The notes under the pieces were generated by a model. It searched no databases. It was not told where the DNA came from and saw only the letters and a list, made by a program, of their open reading frames with translations. This document shows positions 1 to 9,038 of a stretch of 37,096 nt of DNA, piece by piece; position 1 is the stretch's first letter, and every line of letters starts with the position of its first letter. The stretch comes from Nitrospirales bacterium (GTDB taxonomy: Bacteria > Nitrospirota > Nitrospiria > Nitrospirales > UBA8639): NCBI GenBank assembly GCA_012270585.1, contig JAAXIB010000018.1, positions 1 through 37,096 of the forward strand, given 5' to 3'. The translations under genes and the position numbers were made by a program.

Positions 1-3000
1 ACGCGCCGAGCGTGTCGGCGGCCTCGCTGACGAGTATCGGGGTGAGTTGGAGCGAACCGGCCAACACCGGACCGGCGATCGACGACTACGACGTGCAGTA
101 CCGGGAGGGCACGTCGGGGAGTTGGACGGCGCACGCGCACACCGGCACGGACCTCTCGACCACCATCGACGGTCTGACGGAGGACACGAGCTACCAGGTT
201 CAGATTAAGGCCAGGAATGACGAGGGTACGGGCGACTGGTCGGCCATCGGCACCGGATCGACGGGCGCGAACCAGGCGCCGGTGATCGACAACAAGACGC
301 CGAGCGGCCGCGAGGTGGCGGAGAACTCGGCGGTGGGCACGAACGTGGGCGCGGCGTTCACGGCCACGGATCCGGAAGGCGATTCGTTGACTTGGACTCT
401 GGAGGGCGCCGACGCGGCGTTGTTCAGCATCGATGCCGGGCAGATCAAGGTGGCGGGGACGCTGGACCACGAGGCGTCGGACACCCACAACGTCACGGTG
501 CGGGTGAGCGACGGGGCCGCCTCGGACACGGTGGCGGTGACGGTGACGGTGACCGACGTGGACGAGCCGCCGGTGATCGGCAACAAGACGCCGAGCGGCC
601 GCGAGGTGGCGGAGAACTCGGCGGTGGGCACAGACGTGGGCGCGGCGTTCACGGCCACGGATCCGGACGGCGACACGCTGACCTGGACGCTGGAGGGCGC
701 CGACGCGGCGCTGTTCAGCATCGACGCCGGGCAGATCAAGGTGGCGGGGACGCTGGACCACGAGGCGGCGTCGGGCACGCGCAACGTCACGGTGCGGGTG
801 AGCGGCGTGGCCGCTTCGGACACGGTGGCGGTGACGGTGACGGTGACCGACGTGGACGAGCCGCCGTCGGCGCCGGACGCGCCGAGCGTGTCGGCGGCCT
901 CGAGGACGAGTCTCGGGGTGAGTTGGAGCGCACCGGCCAACACCGGTCCGCCGATCACCGAGTACGACGTGCAGTACCGGGAGGGCACGTCGGGGGATTG
1001 GACAGATGCCGGGCACACCGGCGCGGGCACTTCGACCACCATCGGCGACCTGGCGACGGACACGAGCTATCAGGTTCAGGTGCGTGCGACCAACGACGAG
1101 GGCGAGAGCGGCTGGTCGGCGAGCGGAACGGGATCGACGCGCGCGAGGCAGGCGCCGGTAAATCGCGCTCCAGTGATCGGCAACAAGACCCCGAGCGGCC
1201 GCGAGGTGGCGGAGAATTCAGCGGCGGGCACGAACGTGGGCGCGGCATTCACGGTCACGGATGCGAACGGCGATTCTCTGACCTGGACGCTGGAGGGCGC
1301 CGATGCGGCGCTGTTTTCGATTGACGGGGGGCAGATCAAGGTGGCGGGCACGCTGGATCACGAGGCGGCGGCCACGCACAGCGTCACGGTGCGGGTGAGC
1401 GACGGGGCCGCCTCGGACACGGTGGCGGTGGCGGTGACGGTGACCGACGTGAACGAGCCGCCGGTGATCGGCAACAAGACCCCGAGCGACCGCGAGGTCG
1501 CGGAGAACTCGGCGGTGGGCACGGACGTGGGCGCGGCGTTCACGGCGACGGATCCGGACGGCGACACGCTGACCTGGACGCTGGAGGGCGCCGACGCGTC
1601 GCTGTTTTCGATTGACGGGGGGCAGATCAAGGTGGCGGGCACGCTGGATCACGAGGCGGCCGGCACGCGCAGCGTGACGGTGTCGGCGAGCAACGGGTCG
1701 GCCTCGGACACGGTGGCCGTGACGATAACGGTGACGGACATGGACGAGCCGCCTGGCACGCCGTCGGCGCCGAGCGTGGCGGCGGCGAAGACGAGTTTGA
1801 GTGTGACTTGGAGTGCGCCGTCGAACACGGGTCCGGCGATCAACGATTACGACGTGCAGTACCGAGAGGGCACGTCGGGGAGTTGGACAGATGCCGGGCA
1901 CACCGGCACAGACACCACCGCGACCCTCACGGGGCTTGCGGAGGACACAAGCTACCAGGTTCAGATCAAGGCCAGGAACGACGAGGGCGAGAGCGCCTGG
2001 TCGGCGAGCGGCTCGGGTTCGACGGGGTCGAACCGAGCGCCGGTGATCGGCAACAAGACGCCGAGTGGCCGCTCGGTAGCGGAGAACTCGGCGACGGGCA
2101 CGAACGTAGGCGCGGCGTTCACGGCCTCGGACGTGAACGGCGACAGCCTGACGTGGACGCTGGAGGGCGCCGACGCGGCCCTGTTCAGCATTGACGGTGG
2201 GCAGATCAAGGTCAAGGGGGCGCTGGATCACGAGGCCGCCGGCACGCGTCGCGTGACGATGACGGTGAGCGACGGGGTGGCCTCGGACACGGTGGCCGTG
2301 ACGATAACGGTGACGGACGTGGACGAGGCGTCGGGCGCGAGGATGCTCTACCCCAAGATCAGCGACGCAATCCTGCCGCGGGCCGCGCGGTCGATATTGG
2401 AGGGTGCGATCGAGTCGGTGGCGGAGCGCGTCGCGACGCTGGGCGCGACGCGAGATGCAGCATCCGATTCCCTCGTACCTACCCCAGGCTACCAGCCGGT
2501 CGCGAAGCGAGACATCGCGCCGCGGGATGCAGCATCCAATCCCCTCCTGCTCACCCTGGGCTACCAGCCGGTCGCGACGCAGGACGTCGCGACGCGGGAT
2601 GCAGCATCCGATCCCCTCCTGCTCACCCTGGGCTACCAGCCGGTCGCGACGCAGGACGTCGTGCTGCCAACGGCTCCCGTTTCCGCCACTATCGGTTCCG
2701 GAGGAGGAATCGCCGGATTGTTCGCCTCCGGGGCCCCGTCCCGGCCGGGCAGTCCGTGGGCGGCTGAGTCGGGGAACGGCGCGTACGATCCCGTCCCAAA
2801 CCGAACGATGAATGCGAGGGATTTTATCAGTCAGACCGCGTTTTCGATGCAGGCTGGCGACACGGGCCTGCTGAACAGCACGACGGTCTGGGGAGCCGGC
2901 AGCTACCGCAATCTGGCGGGCAGGAACGATGGGCTCCTCTGGGACGGCGAACTCTACGGGATGCGGCTCGGCGTCGATATCCCCCAGCACAAGCAATGGC

Positions 3001-4031
3001 TGACGGGACTGTTGGTGAACTGGTCGGAGGGCAACTTCAACTGGCGCAGTTCGGAACCAGTTACGGGCGCGCTCCGGACCGGGGACTACGACCTGAAGAT
3101 GGGCGGGGTCTGGCCCTATGTCGGCTGGGTCTCGCCGGACCGTGCATGGCGGGTGTGGGGTCTTGCCGGCTATGGCAGGGGCCGGATCATGTTGACCGAG
3201 GACGGACCAGACGGGGTTACGGAGAAGAGCGACACCTCGATGGGCGCGGCGTCGGTCGGGGCGAGCCGCGAGTTGTGGCATAGCAAAGACCTCATCGAGG
3301 GCGGCGAGACCTTCTTACGCGTAAGGGGAAAAGCCTCGGCGCTGCAGGCCGAGCTCATTGGGAATGCCCCCGACGGCGGGCTGCTCGACTCGCTGACGGT
3401 GGCGACGCAAGGGCTGCGCCTCGGCCTGGAGGCCAGTCATGACCGGGAGTTGGCGCAGCACCGGCGGTTGCAGCTCTCCCTGGACCTGAGTGGGCGGGGC
3501 GATTTCGGCGATGGGGTCGGCCCAAAGAACCGCGCCGCCGCCATGGAGCTCGGCCTCGGCCTCCGGTATCTCGATCCCGAAACGGGGCTCCTGCTTGGGG
3601 CAACCGGCCATGTGCTGGCGGCGGCTGGCGGCGGCGTGCAAGAGCGGGGCGCGAACATTGTGGTGGGGTACGATCCCGGCACGAAGGGCCGCGGGTTGTC
3701 CTTCGACCTGTCGTCGGGCTACGGGGCGACACGGAACGGCCCCGGACGGTTGTGGGAGCAGGAGGCGGCGACGGGTCTGCCTGGGGGGGCATCCGCGCCA
3801 ATGACGCGACTGGACGCCAAGTTGGGCTACGGGTTCTCGATCCTGGAGAACCGCTGGCTGTTTACCCCCTATGGCGGCTACCAACTGTCCGGGGCCGAGA
3901 ACCGAAGCACCCGGCTCGGCGTGCGCTGGGATCTCGTCACTGGCACCCGGCTGACCTTGGAAGGCGAGCAGCGCCAGAATGTTGGCCGCGAGGAACATCG
4001 CATCTCCCTGACCGGGCAGATGAAGTTCTGA
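1..4031 (+). CDS. Autotransporter adhesin with fibronectin III and cadherin-like repeats (5' partial)
   Basis: This is a surface adhesin whose passenger is carried out by a C-terminal outer-membrane barrel. The reading frame is open to the window edge, and the first codons match an internal Fn3 repeat, so the true start lies upstream. Residues here are counted from a GTG at 12. The order is Fn3 (1-84), cadherin-like (90-183), cadherin-like (187-281), Fn3 (286-380), cadherin-like (387-480), cadherin-like (483-578), Fn3 (580-672) and cadherin-like (676-770). Cadherin-like units carry calcium-type acidic motifs such as DPDGD and end in VTVTDVDEPP. A linker with three 24-residue repeats (812-883) precedes an autotransporter barrel (about 930-1339) that ends in Phe, as outer-membrane proteins do. 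The gene is clearly richer in GC than the rest of the window, which suggests transfer or biased repeat expansion. Family-level function is firm; the ligand is unknown. Confidence 0.93.
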   Translation, partial: APSVSAASLTSIGVSWSEPANTGPAIDDYDVQYREGTSGSWTAHAHTGTDLSTTIDGLTEDTSYQVQIKARNDEGTGDWSAIGTGSTGANQAPVIDNKTPSGREVAENSAVGTNVGAAFTATDPEGDSLTWTLEGADAALFSIDAGQIKVAGTLDHEASDTHNVTVRVSDGAASDTVAVTVTVTDVDEPPVIGNKTPSGREVAENSAVGTDVGAAFTATDPDGDTLTWTLEGADAALFSIDAGQIKVAGTLDHEAASGTRNVTVRVSGVAASDTVAVTVTVTDVDEPPSAPDAPSVSAASRTSLGVSWSAPANTGPPITEYDVQYREGTSGDWTDAGHTGAGTSTTIGDLATDTSYQVQVRATNDEGESGWSASGTGSTRARQAPVNRAPVIGNKTPSGREVAENSAAGTNVGAAFTVTDANGDSLTWTLEGADAALFSIDGGQIKVAGTLDHEAAATHSVTVRVSDGAASDTVAVAVTVTDVNEPPVIGNKTPSDREVAENSAVGTDVGAAFTATDPDGDTLTWTLEGADASLFSIDGGQIKVAGTLDHEAAGTRSVTVSASNGSASDTVAVTITVTDMDEPPGTPSAPSVAAAKTSLSVTWSAPSNTGPAINDYDVQYREGTSGSWTDAGHTGTDTTATLTGLAEDTSYQVQIKARNDEGESAWSASGSGSTGSNRAPVIGNKTPSGRSVAENSATGTNVGAAFTASDVNGDSLTWTLEGADAALFSIDGGQIKVKGALDHEAAGTRRVTMTVSDGVASDTVAVTITVTDVDEASGARMLYPKISDAILPRAARSILEGAIESVAERVATLGATRDAASDSLVPTPGYQPVAKRDIAPRDAASNPLLLTLGYQPVATQDVATRDAASDPLLLTLGYQPVATQDVVLPTAPVSATIGSGGGIAGLFASGAPSRPGSPWAAESGNGAYDPVPNRTMNARDFISQTAFSMQAGDTGLLNSTTVWGAGSYRNLAGRNDGLLWDGELYGMRLGVDIPQHKQWLTGLLVNWSEGNFNWRSSEPVTGALRTGDYDLKMGGVWPYVGWVSPDRAWRVWGLAGYGRGRIMLTEDGPDGVTEKSDTSMGAASVGASRELWHSKDLIEGGETFLRVRGKASALQAELIGNAPDGGLLDSLTVATQGLRLGLEASHDRELAQHRRLQLSLDLSGRGDFGDGVGPKNRAAAMELGLGLRYLDPETGLLLGATGHVLAAAGGGVQERGANIVVGYDPGTKGRGLSFDLSSGYGATRNGPGRLWEQEAATGLPGGASAPMTRLDAKLGYGFSILENRWLFTPYGGYQLSGAENRSTRLGVRWDLVTGTRLTLEGEQRQNVGREEHRISLTGQMKF
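2445..2660 (+). repeat. Three tandem 72-bp repeats in the autotransporter linker
   Basis: Three in-frame 72-bp units (2445-2516, 2517-2588, 2589-2660) encode 24 residues each, with a core of RDAAS-D/N-PL and GYQPVA. Units two and three are nearly identical; the first differs at several codons. They sit between the last cadherin-like domain and the beta-barrel, so copy number would change the stalk next to the membrane. Confidence 0.9.
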
Positions 4032-4049
4032 AAAGATTTGTAGGGCCGC

Positions 4050-4071
4050 ATCCCGGGCTGCGACCCGGGAT
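4050..4071. other. Hairpin downstream of the autotransporter gene
   Basis: An 8-bp perfect stem (ATCCCGGG/CCCGGGAT, 6-nt loop) lies 19 bases after the autotransporter stop. A run of seven T's (4084-4090) follows at some distance, so this could be a weak terminator, but the T run is not directly next to the stem. Confidence 0.4.
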
Positions 4072-4112
4072 CCCGCAGCTCATGTTTTTTTGGACAACAC
4101 GAGGAGGCGGGA

Positions 4113-4358
4113 GTGGTCAACGTACGCTGGTTGTGGGTTCCCCTGATCGGGGCGAGCGTGTTTCTGGCCTTGCCCGGCAACTCGACGCTTGAAGGGGTGC
4201 TGGGCGACGTGGTGGGCCATTTTTTTACGGCTGCCGTGGTGGCCGTGGTGCCGGTCGTCGGGTATCGCCTGATTTACAAAGACATCGGTGAAAAGGAAAT
4301 CACCTACATTTTTGCGGCGGCCTGGGCCTATCTCGTGATCTCGCAAATTTTCAAGTAG
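4113..4358 (+). CDS. Small membrane protein, unknown function
   Basis: An 81-residue protein starting at GTG, with a strong Shine-Dalgarno (AGGAGG at 4102-4107) at proper spacing. It has three hydrophobic stretches (about residues 6-22, 36-55 and 62-80), so it is probably an inner-membrane protein with two or three spans. A short charged loop (YKDIGEKE) separates the last two. I do not recognise the family. It follows the autotransporter on the same strand but is separated by a hairpin, and it is much less GC-rich, so a shared function is not implied. Confidence 0.7.
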   Translation: MVNVRWLWVPLIGASVFLALPGNSTLEGVLGDVVGHFFTAAVVAVVPVVGYRLIYKDIGEKEITYIFAAAWAYLVISQIFK

Positions 4359-4374
4359 GGCGGCATCTCACGTC

Positions 4375-4700
4375 GCCCGGAAAACCCTGGATCCCCGATC
4401 AGGTCGGGGATTGTAAATGTTCACTAATTCGTTGACAGATAAAGCCTCCCGATTGCTTTTTCTGTCATCCTTGCGAACGCGAGGATCCAGGGTCTTTCTC
4501 CTCGCCACCGCAGAAAAAACAACGACACTGGATCCTTTATAGATTGTCTGGATCCCCGATCGAGTCGGGGACAAGCGTCGAGGATGACAGAAGGAACCGG
4601 CGGAAATTGTCAACGAATTGCTGAACACATACAGGGATGACAGATGAGTAATGCCTGGCAGAAATTGTCAGCGAATTACTGAACATTTACATGAATCACG
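4375..4700. repeat. Interspersed repeat cluster A
   Basis: The region between the small membrane gene and the zinc-ribbon ORF is made largely of short modules: GTCATCC...GGATCCAG stem-loops in both orientations, plus a terminal motif. That motif occurs at 4417-4436 (identical, inverted, to 15944-15963), 4609-4643 and 4667-4692. The stretch 4417-4500 is matched in inverted orientation at 8791-8894. No gene is seen in 4359-4842. Confidence 0.85.
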
Positions 4701-4857
4701 GAAAGGAAATCAGGTCCGCGCTCGCTGTTTCCTACGGATTCTTTTTACATAGGTATTAAGCGAGGTTAACAGAACCGACACGCGAAGCCTGTAACGTTCC
4801 TTCCAGGCATGTGAACCCGAGCCGTCATGAGATGACGAAACCATGGTACTATCAAAT

Positions 4858-5148
4858 ATGAGCAGGTACAGGCCGTGTCCTCACTGCCCGGGCTTGATGG
4901 TCCTCGAAGATCAGGGCGACTTCCTCGAAACCCCTGACGTGATGAGCCTCTTCGAGTATCGGTGCCGAGCCTGTGGCCATCTCGAACGATTCGGGAAGGG
5001 GACTGTTCACATGGAGACGCAGGACCGATTGGGCGACCGGGGTACGGTCCCGCATCGTGGGCTGGAATGGGATCCCGGCTTTACGCGTACACCCGTCCAA
5101 AGCGATTCGAGAGAACCGCTGAGAGCGGAAACGTCTCTTGCTGAATGA
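4858..5148 (+). CDS. Small zinc-ribbon-like protein
   Basis: A 96-residue ORF with a CPHC pair near the N-terminus and a CRAC pair about 35 residues later, the spacing of a four-cysteine zinc ribbon. The rest is polar with no recognisable domain. I prefer the ATG at 4858, which puts the first Cys pair at residues 7 and 10; an ATG at 4843 would add five residues. Neither has a good ribosome-binding site. The 3' end overlaps the convergent lysine dehydrogenase-like gene by 68 bp, so the last 20 or so residues may not be constrained. Function unknown; it could also be a spurious or decaying ORF. Confidence 0.5.
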   Translation: MSRYRPCPHCPGLMVLEDQGDFLETPDVMSLFEYRCRACGHLERFGKGTVHMETQDRLGDRGTVPHRGLEWDPGFTRTPVQSDSREPLRAETSLAE

Positions 5149-6157
5149 ACCCCTGGTAGTGCGCCGGGTCGGCGAGGACCAGATCCACCACGCTGCACAC
5201 GCCCGCGGCCGTGGTCACCTGAATAGCCGACCACAGGCTGCCCGCAATGGTTTGCGGATAGATTTTCTTGACGTAATTTTCCTCCCTTAACGTTCCGCTT
5301 TTTCTCCCCACCACGGCCACGTAAATCAGGACGACGTCCTGATCGGTTTTGGGAACGGCGTTCTCGAGCAGGTGTTTGAGGGTTTCCCGTTGCTGGTTTA
5401 ATTTCAGGTCGTTCATCAGAAACTGAATTTTGTCGCAATGTCCGGGATACCGGAGCGTTTTGTAATTCATCGTCTGGACTTTTCCCGCATAGGTATCCGC
5501 CAGGGTCCCTAAGCCTCCAGAAGTATTGAAGGCCTCATAGAGCAAACCGTCGACTTCAATGGTCTCATACCCTTCGAGCGGTCTCAGCGCGGTCTTGACT
5601 CCGTTTTCAATGCCGTAACACACGTTGCCGTATTCGTTGATCAGGCCGTCCGTAGACCAGGTCAGGGAATACTTCAACGCGTTGCTGGGGTGGACCGGCA
5701 ACGCCCCGACCCGCATTTTGACGGTCTCCAACGTGTCGAACCGTTGCATGACTTCATTGGTCACGATGCTGATAAACCCCGGGGCCAACCCGCATTGGGG
5801 CACAAAGGCCTTCCGGCTTCGGCGACTGATGCGTTCAATGCGTTCGGTCACTTCGACGTCTTCCGTCAAGTCGAAATAATGGAGGCCGTGCTTTCTGGCG
5901 ACCGCGGCGACCGTGGGATTGGAGAAATAAGGGAGACTGGAAATGACGACTTCGGGTTGATGCAAGAGCACGTAATGTTCCAGGCCGCGAACGTCGTTGG
6001 CATCCAGGACCGCAGGCACGATCTCCGGCCGGTCTTGCGCAGTCGTGGCTTGAGGGTCGACATCGGCAAGATGCACCGTATAGTCGTTAGTCTCCGCCAG
6101 AAAGGTTGCAATGAGCGAACCGATTTTTCCGGCGCCTAACAGGAGGATTGTCGGCAT
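5081..6157 (-). CDS. Saccharopine dehydrogenase-family protein, probable lysine 6-dehydrogenase
   Basis: A 358-residue single-module enzyme with an N-terminal Rossmann fold (LLLGAGKIGS, residues 5-14; acidic LADVDP after the second strand). Its C-terminal part carries blocks seen in bacterial lysine 6-dehydrogenases: APGFIS, VGALPVHP, EAFNTSGG and KTLRYPGH. Those enzymes oxidise the epsilon-amino group of L-lysine with NAD(P)+ to give aminoadipate semialdehyde/piperideine-6-carboxylate. The start overlaps the end of the VOC gene by 22 bp, which suggests translational coupling. With the aldehyde dehydrogenase two genes upstream this makes a short route from lysine to 2-aminoadipate. The family is certain; the substrate is inferred from context and motif likeness. 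Carboxynorspermidine or saccharopine-type activity is the alternative. Confidence 0.85.
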   Translation of the reverse strand: MPTILLLGAGKIGSLIATFLAETNDYTVHLADVDPQATTAQDRPEIVPAVLDANDVRGLEHYVLLHQPEVVISSLPYFSNPTVAAVARKHGLHYFDLTEDVEVTERIERISRRSRKAFVPQCGLAPGFISIVTNEVMQRFDTLETVKMRVGALPVHPSNALKYSLTWSTDGLINEYGNVCYGIENGVKTALRPLEGYETIEVDGLLYEAFNTSGGLGTLADTYAGKVQTMNYKTLRYPGHCDKIQFLMNDLKLNQQRETLKHLLENAVPKTDQDVVLIYVAVVGRKSGTLREENYVKKIYPQTIAGSLWSAIQVTTAAGVCSVVDLVLADPAHYQGFIQQETFPLSAVLSNRFGRVYA

Positions 6158-6768
6158 AGGTTGCCCGCTGGTTCATGGTTCACCGTGGATTGCATCAGGG
6201 CGTCGGCCTGAGGCGGGGAGAAGCCCTGGTAGCCGGCATGCCGTTCAATTAATTCCAGCACGGAAAACGGAATCCCCCGGATCTGCTCGGGCACGCTGAA
6301 AATTTGTCGGAGGACCTCGCCTTTTTCGCCTAACACGGACCCGGCAAAGGTCACGCCGTTGCGCTGCAACCGGCCCATGGCCGTTTCAATGTCTTCCGCG
6401 AGTAATGCGATATGATGAAGGGTTTGGTCTCCGAATGCGTTCACCCAATCCGGGATGATGCTGGTCTTGCCCCGTTCATCATCGTAGGCTTGATCAACGA
6501 ACAAAGCCGGAAATCCCGGAGCCCGGTACACCTTGGCATACCAATCCCGGTACTCCAGCGTTTCGGAATAGACGTACCCGAGCCGGACGAATTCCAGGAC
6601 GCGCCGGTCGATGTTTCCGGTTCGGATGGTGATATGATCGACAACCGGTTTGAGCCCGATTCCCGCGGCATCCAGAACGTCCTTGGCAATCTGCGCCGCG
6701 CTGTTTTGTGCTACGTAGTCCTGAACGTAGCAATCGATCCCGCGTTCAAGTAGGGAGTTGTTCATCAT
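6136..6768 (-). CDS. VOC-fold metalloprotein (4-hydroxyphenylpyruvate dioxygenase-like)
   Basis: A 210-residue protein of the vicinal-oxygen-chelate/glyoxalase superfamily. Putative metal ligands are His45 (DHITIR), His118 or His119 (LHHIALL) and a Glu in VLELIER (172 or 175), the usual H-H-E arrangement. The segment after the last ligand (RHAGYQGF) recalls the C-terminus of 4-hydroxyphenylpyruvate dioxygenases, but the protein is about half their length. I start it at the ATG at 6768, preceded by GTGAGGTGC; the frame stays open upstream into the previous gene. It sits 28 bp after the aldehyde dehydrogenase and overlaps the dehydrogenase downstream, so it should act in the same pathway, perhaps on a keto acid or aldehyde intermediate. 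The exact reaction is unknown. Confidence 0.82.
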   Translation of the reverse strand: MMNNSLLERGIDCYVQDYVAQNSAAQIAKDVLDAAGIGLKPVVDHITIRTGNIDRRVLEFVRLGYVYSETLEYRDWYAKVYRAPGFPALFVDQAYDDERGKTSIIPDWVNAFGDQTLHHIALLAEDIETAMGRLQRNGVTFAGSVLGEKGEVLRQIFSVPEQIRGIPFSVLELIERHAGYQGFSPPQADALMQSTVNHEPAGNLCRQSSC

Positions 6769-6796
6769 GCACCTCACCCGTGGTTGACACCCGCCC

Positions 6797-8281
6797 TCAG
6801 GTGGTATCGATCTGGGCGCGTTGGAGCCGTCCGCTGTAATCGACGTAAATGGATTTCCATTCACTGAAGGTATCCAGGGCCGCCTGCCCGGCCTCACGGT
6901 GCCCATTGCCCGTGGCTTTGACGCCTCCGAACGGAAGGTGGACTTCACTGCCGATGGTCCCGGCGTTGATGTACACGATCCCCGAGCGGAGTTCCCTCAT
7001 GGCGTATTGGGCCCGGTTGACGTCTTGGGTATACAGGGCGCTCGACAACCCGTATTCCACCGCGTTGTTCAGGGCAATGGCTTCCTCCAGGCTTTGGACT
7101 TCCAGGACGGTCAGGACCGGCCCGAAGATCTCTTCGTTGGCAATTCGCATGGAAGGCGTGGCCTGGTCGAACAAAGTCGGCGCGAAAAAGGAACCGCCGG
7201 CATACTCGCCTTCAGTCAACGGATGTCCGCCCGCGAGCAGGCGCGCGCCTTCTTGTTGCCCGGCCTTGACGAACTCATGGACGCGGTCGAGTTGGAGTCG
7301 ATTGATCAAGGGCCCCACATCGGTATCGGGGTCGAGGCCGTTTCCCACGCGGAGCCTCTGCATTCGATCCAACAATAACGTCACCAGCCTGTCTTTCACC
7401 GCTCGATGGACAATCAGCCGGCTACAGGCGGTACAGCGTTGGCCACTGGTGCCGAAGGCGCTCCACACGATGCCTTCCACGGCCAACTCCAAGTCCGCAT
7501 CCTCCATGACGAGGATGGCGTTCTTTCCACCCATTTCCAGGGCGACCCTCTTGTGATGCGTCGCGGCATCCAAAGCGACTTTTGCGCCCGTGGCCGTTGA
7601 GCCGGTGAAGGAGATGAGCGCGACGTCGGGATGCTTCACCAGGGCTTCCCCTACGTGCGGGCTGCTCCCCAACACCAGGTTGACCACTCCGGGAGGAATA
7701 CCAGACTCTTCCAGGATTTTCATAAAAAGAGCCGCGGTGAATGGCGTATCGGGAGACGGTTTGAGCACCACCGCATTGCCCATGATGAGGGCCGGGAAAC
7801 TCTTCCAGGCGGGAATGGCCGTGGGAAAGTTCCAGGGGGTGATCAAGCCGACCACGCCGAGTGGCTCTCGTATCGACCAGGCGGACTTGTCGGGCAGCTC
7901 GGCCGGTGCAATGTGCCCGAACTGGCGGCGGCCTTCGCCTCCCATGTAGTAGGCCATGTCAATGGCCTCCTGGACGTCACCTCGCGCCTCGACGAGGACT
8001 TTGCCCATTTCACTCGTTAAGGTTCGGGCTAACGATTCTTTCTCATACCCCAACCGTTCGGCGACCCGGTATAACAATTCACCTCGTCGAGGCGCGGGCA
8101 GGCGGCGCCAGGATTCAAATGCTTCATGGGCAGCCGCGACGGCCTGCCGGACGTCTTCGACCCCGGAGTCGGCACAGCGGGCAATCACGTGACCGGTGGC
8201 CGGATTCCGGGTTTCAAAGGTCCGTCCGGATTGGGCGGGAACCCACTTTCCTCCAATGAAATTATTGGCTTGGTTCTCCAT
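6797..8281 (-). CDS. NAD(P)+-dependent aldehyde dehydrogenase, probable aminoadipate semialdehyde dehydrogenase
   Basis: A 494-residue ALDH of normal length. Seen motifs are [21 protein letters not shown], the glutamate block LEMGGKN (general base) and the cysteine block [12 protein letters not shown] (catalytic nucleophile), then EEIFGPV and a C-terminal [17 protein letters not shown]. The fold and chemistry (aldehyde plus NAD(P)+ to acid) are certain. The substrate is inferred from the operon: the downstream lysine dehydrogenase-like enzyme would make 2-aminoadipate 6-semialdehyde, which this enzyme would oxidise to 2-aminoadipate. It is the first gene of the minus-strand operon. The ATG at 8281 is preceded by GGGAGAG. 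A repeat cluster begins about 75 bp upstream of the start, so the promoter must lie within or before it. Confidence 0.92.
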   Translation of the reverse strand: MENQANNFIGGKWVPAQSGRTFETRNPATGHVIARCADSGVEDVRQAVAAAHEAFESWRRLPAPRRGELLYRVAERLGYEKESLARTLTSEMGKVLVEARGDVQEAIDMAYYMGGEGRRQFGHIAPAELPDKSAWSIREPLGVVGLITPWNFPTAIPAWKSFPALIMGNAVVLKPSPDTPFTAALFMKILEESGIPPGVVNLVLGSSPHVGEALVKHPDVALISFTGSTATGAKVALDAATHHKRVALEMGGKNAILVMEDADLELAVEGIVWSAFGTSGQRCTACSRLIVHRAVKDRLVTLLLDRMQRLRVGNGLDPDTDVGPLINRLQLDRVHEFVKAGQQEGARLLAGGHPLTEGEYAGGSFFAPTLFDQATPSMRIANEEIFGPVLTVLEVQSLEEAIALNNAVEYGLSSALYTQDVNRAQYAMRELRSGIVYINAGTIGSEVHLPFGGVKATGNGHREAGQAALDTFSEWKSIYVDYSGRLQRAQIDTT

Positions 8282-8354
8282 GGCTCTCCCTCACAAGCTG
8301 TTGAACCCATGTCCTACTAACAAGGTACTCCCGGAGGGAGATGGGAACAAGGCG

Positions 8355-8925
8355 CCTCTCTTCAGTCTGTCATCCTCGATCCCCGATTAAGAACGTCGGG
8401 GACAGGCTTGCGGGAATGACAGCAAGGGGAATCGGGGATCCAGGCGGTTTTCTTTTTGTCTCCTTCTGTCATCCTCGACATTTTTAATCGAGGATCCAGA
8501 GTCTTTGTCTTTTCGTTCGTGGGGAGCAAGACACTGGATTCCCGATTACTAACGTCGGGAATGACAGATTAGAGGATCCAGAGTCGTTGTTTTTTGTCTT
8601 TGCCTTTTCTGTCATCCTCGACGCTTGTCCCCGACTCGATCGGGGATCCAGAGTCGTTGCTTTTTCCTGACGGCTGTGAAGAGAAAGACACTGGATTCCC
8701 GATTAGATCCTCGATTACAAACGTCGAGGACAGGCGTCGGGAATGACAGATTAGAGGATCCAGCGTCTTTGATTTTTCCTTCTCCGTGCAGAGAAAGACC
8801 CTGGATCCTCGCGTTCGCAAGGATGACAACAAGGGGGCAAGGATGACAGAAAAAGCAATCGGGAGGCTTTATCTGTCAACGAATTGCTGAACACACACAG
8901 GAATGACAGAAGAGGGCTATTTTCG
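8355..8925. repeat. Interspersed repeat cluster B
   Basis: About 570 bp built from at least five modules of the type CTGTCATCCTCGA...TCGAGGATCCAGAGTC and their inverted form (CACTGGATTCCCGA...TCGGGAATGACAG), each able to fold as a stem-loop. It ends with the terminal motif GTCAACGAATTGCTGAACA at 8875-8893. The last ~100 bp (8791-8894) are an inverted near-copy of 4417-4500 with an internal ~19-bp duplication. No gene is seen between 8282 and 9038; 8926-9038 holds nothing I recognise. Confidence 0.85.
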
Positions 8926-9038
8926 TATCAATGACAGAGTCGAGGGGTTGCCGGACGTTTTCATGCCATGAATGGCCACGAAAAGCGGAAGCGCGGGCGC
9001 TGAAGCGAAATCAGGGGCTTTGCAATAACACGCGATGG

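Noticed and set aside
2445-2660. Possible CRISPR-like direct repeats
   Set aside because: The units are directly adjacent, 72 bp long, in frame and coding; there are no spacers.
1218-3281. 687-codon open frame on the minus strand opposite the autotransporter gene, and several long frames on both strands in 200-3800
   Set aside because: They are rich in Arg/His/Pro/Gly and mirror the high-GC repeats of the real gene. No domain or start signal is visible; the plus frame has clear Fn3, cadherin-like and barrel domains.
8355-8925. Possible CRISPR array
   Set aside because: The repeats occur in both orientations, vary in length and have no regular spacers. No cas genes are near.
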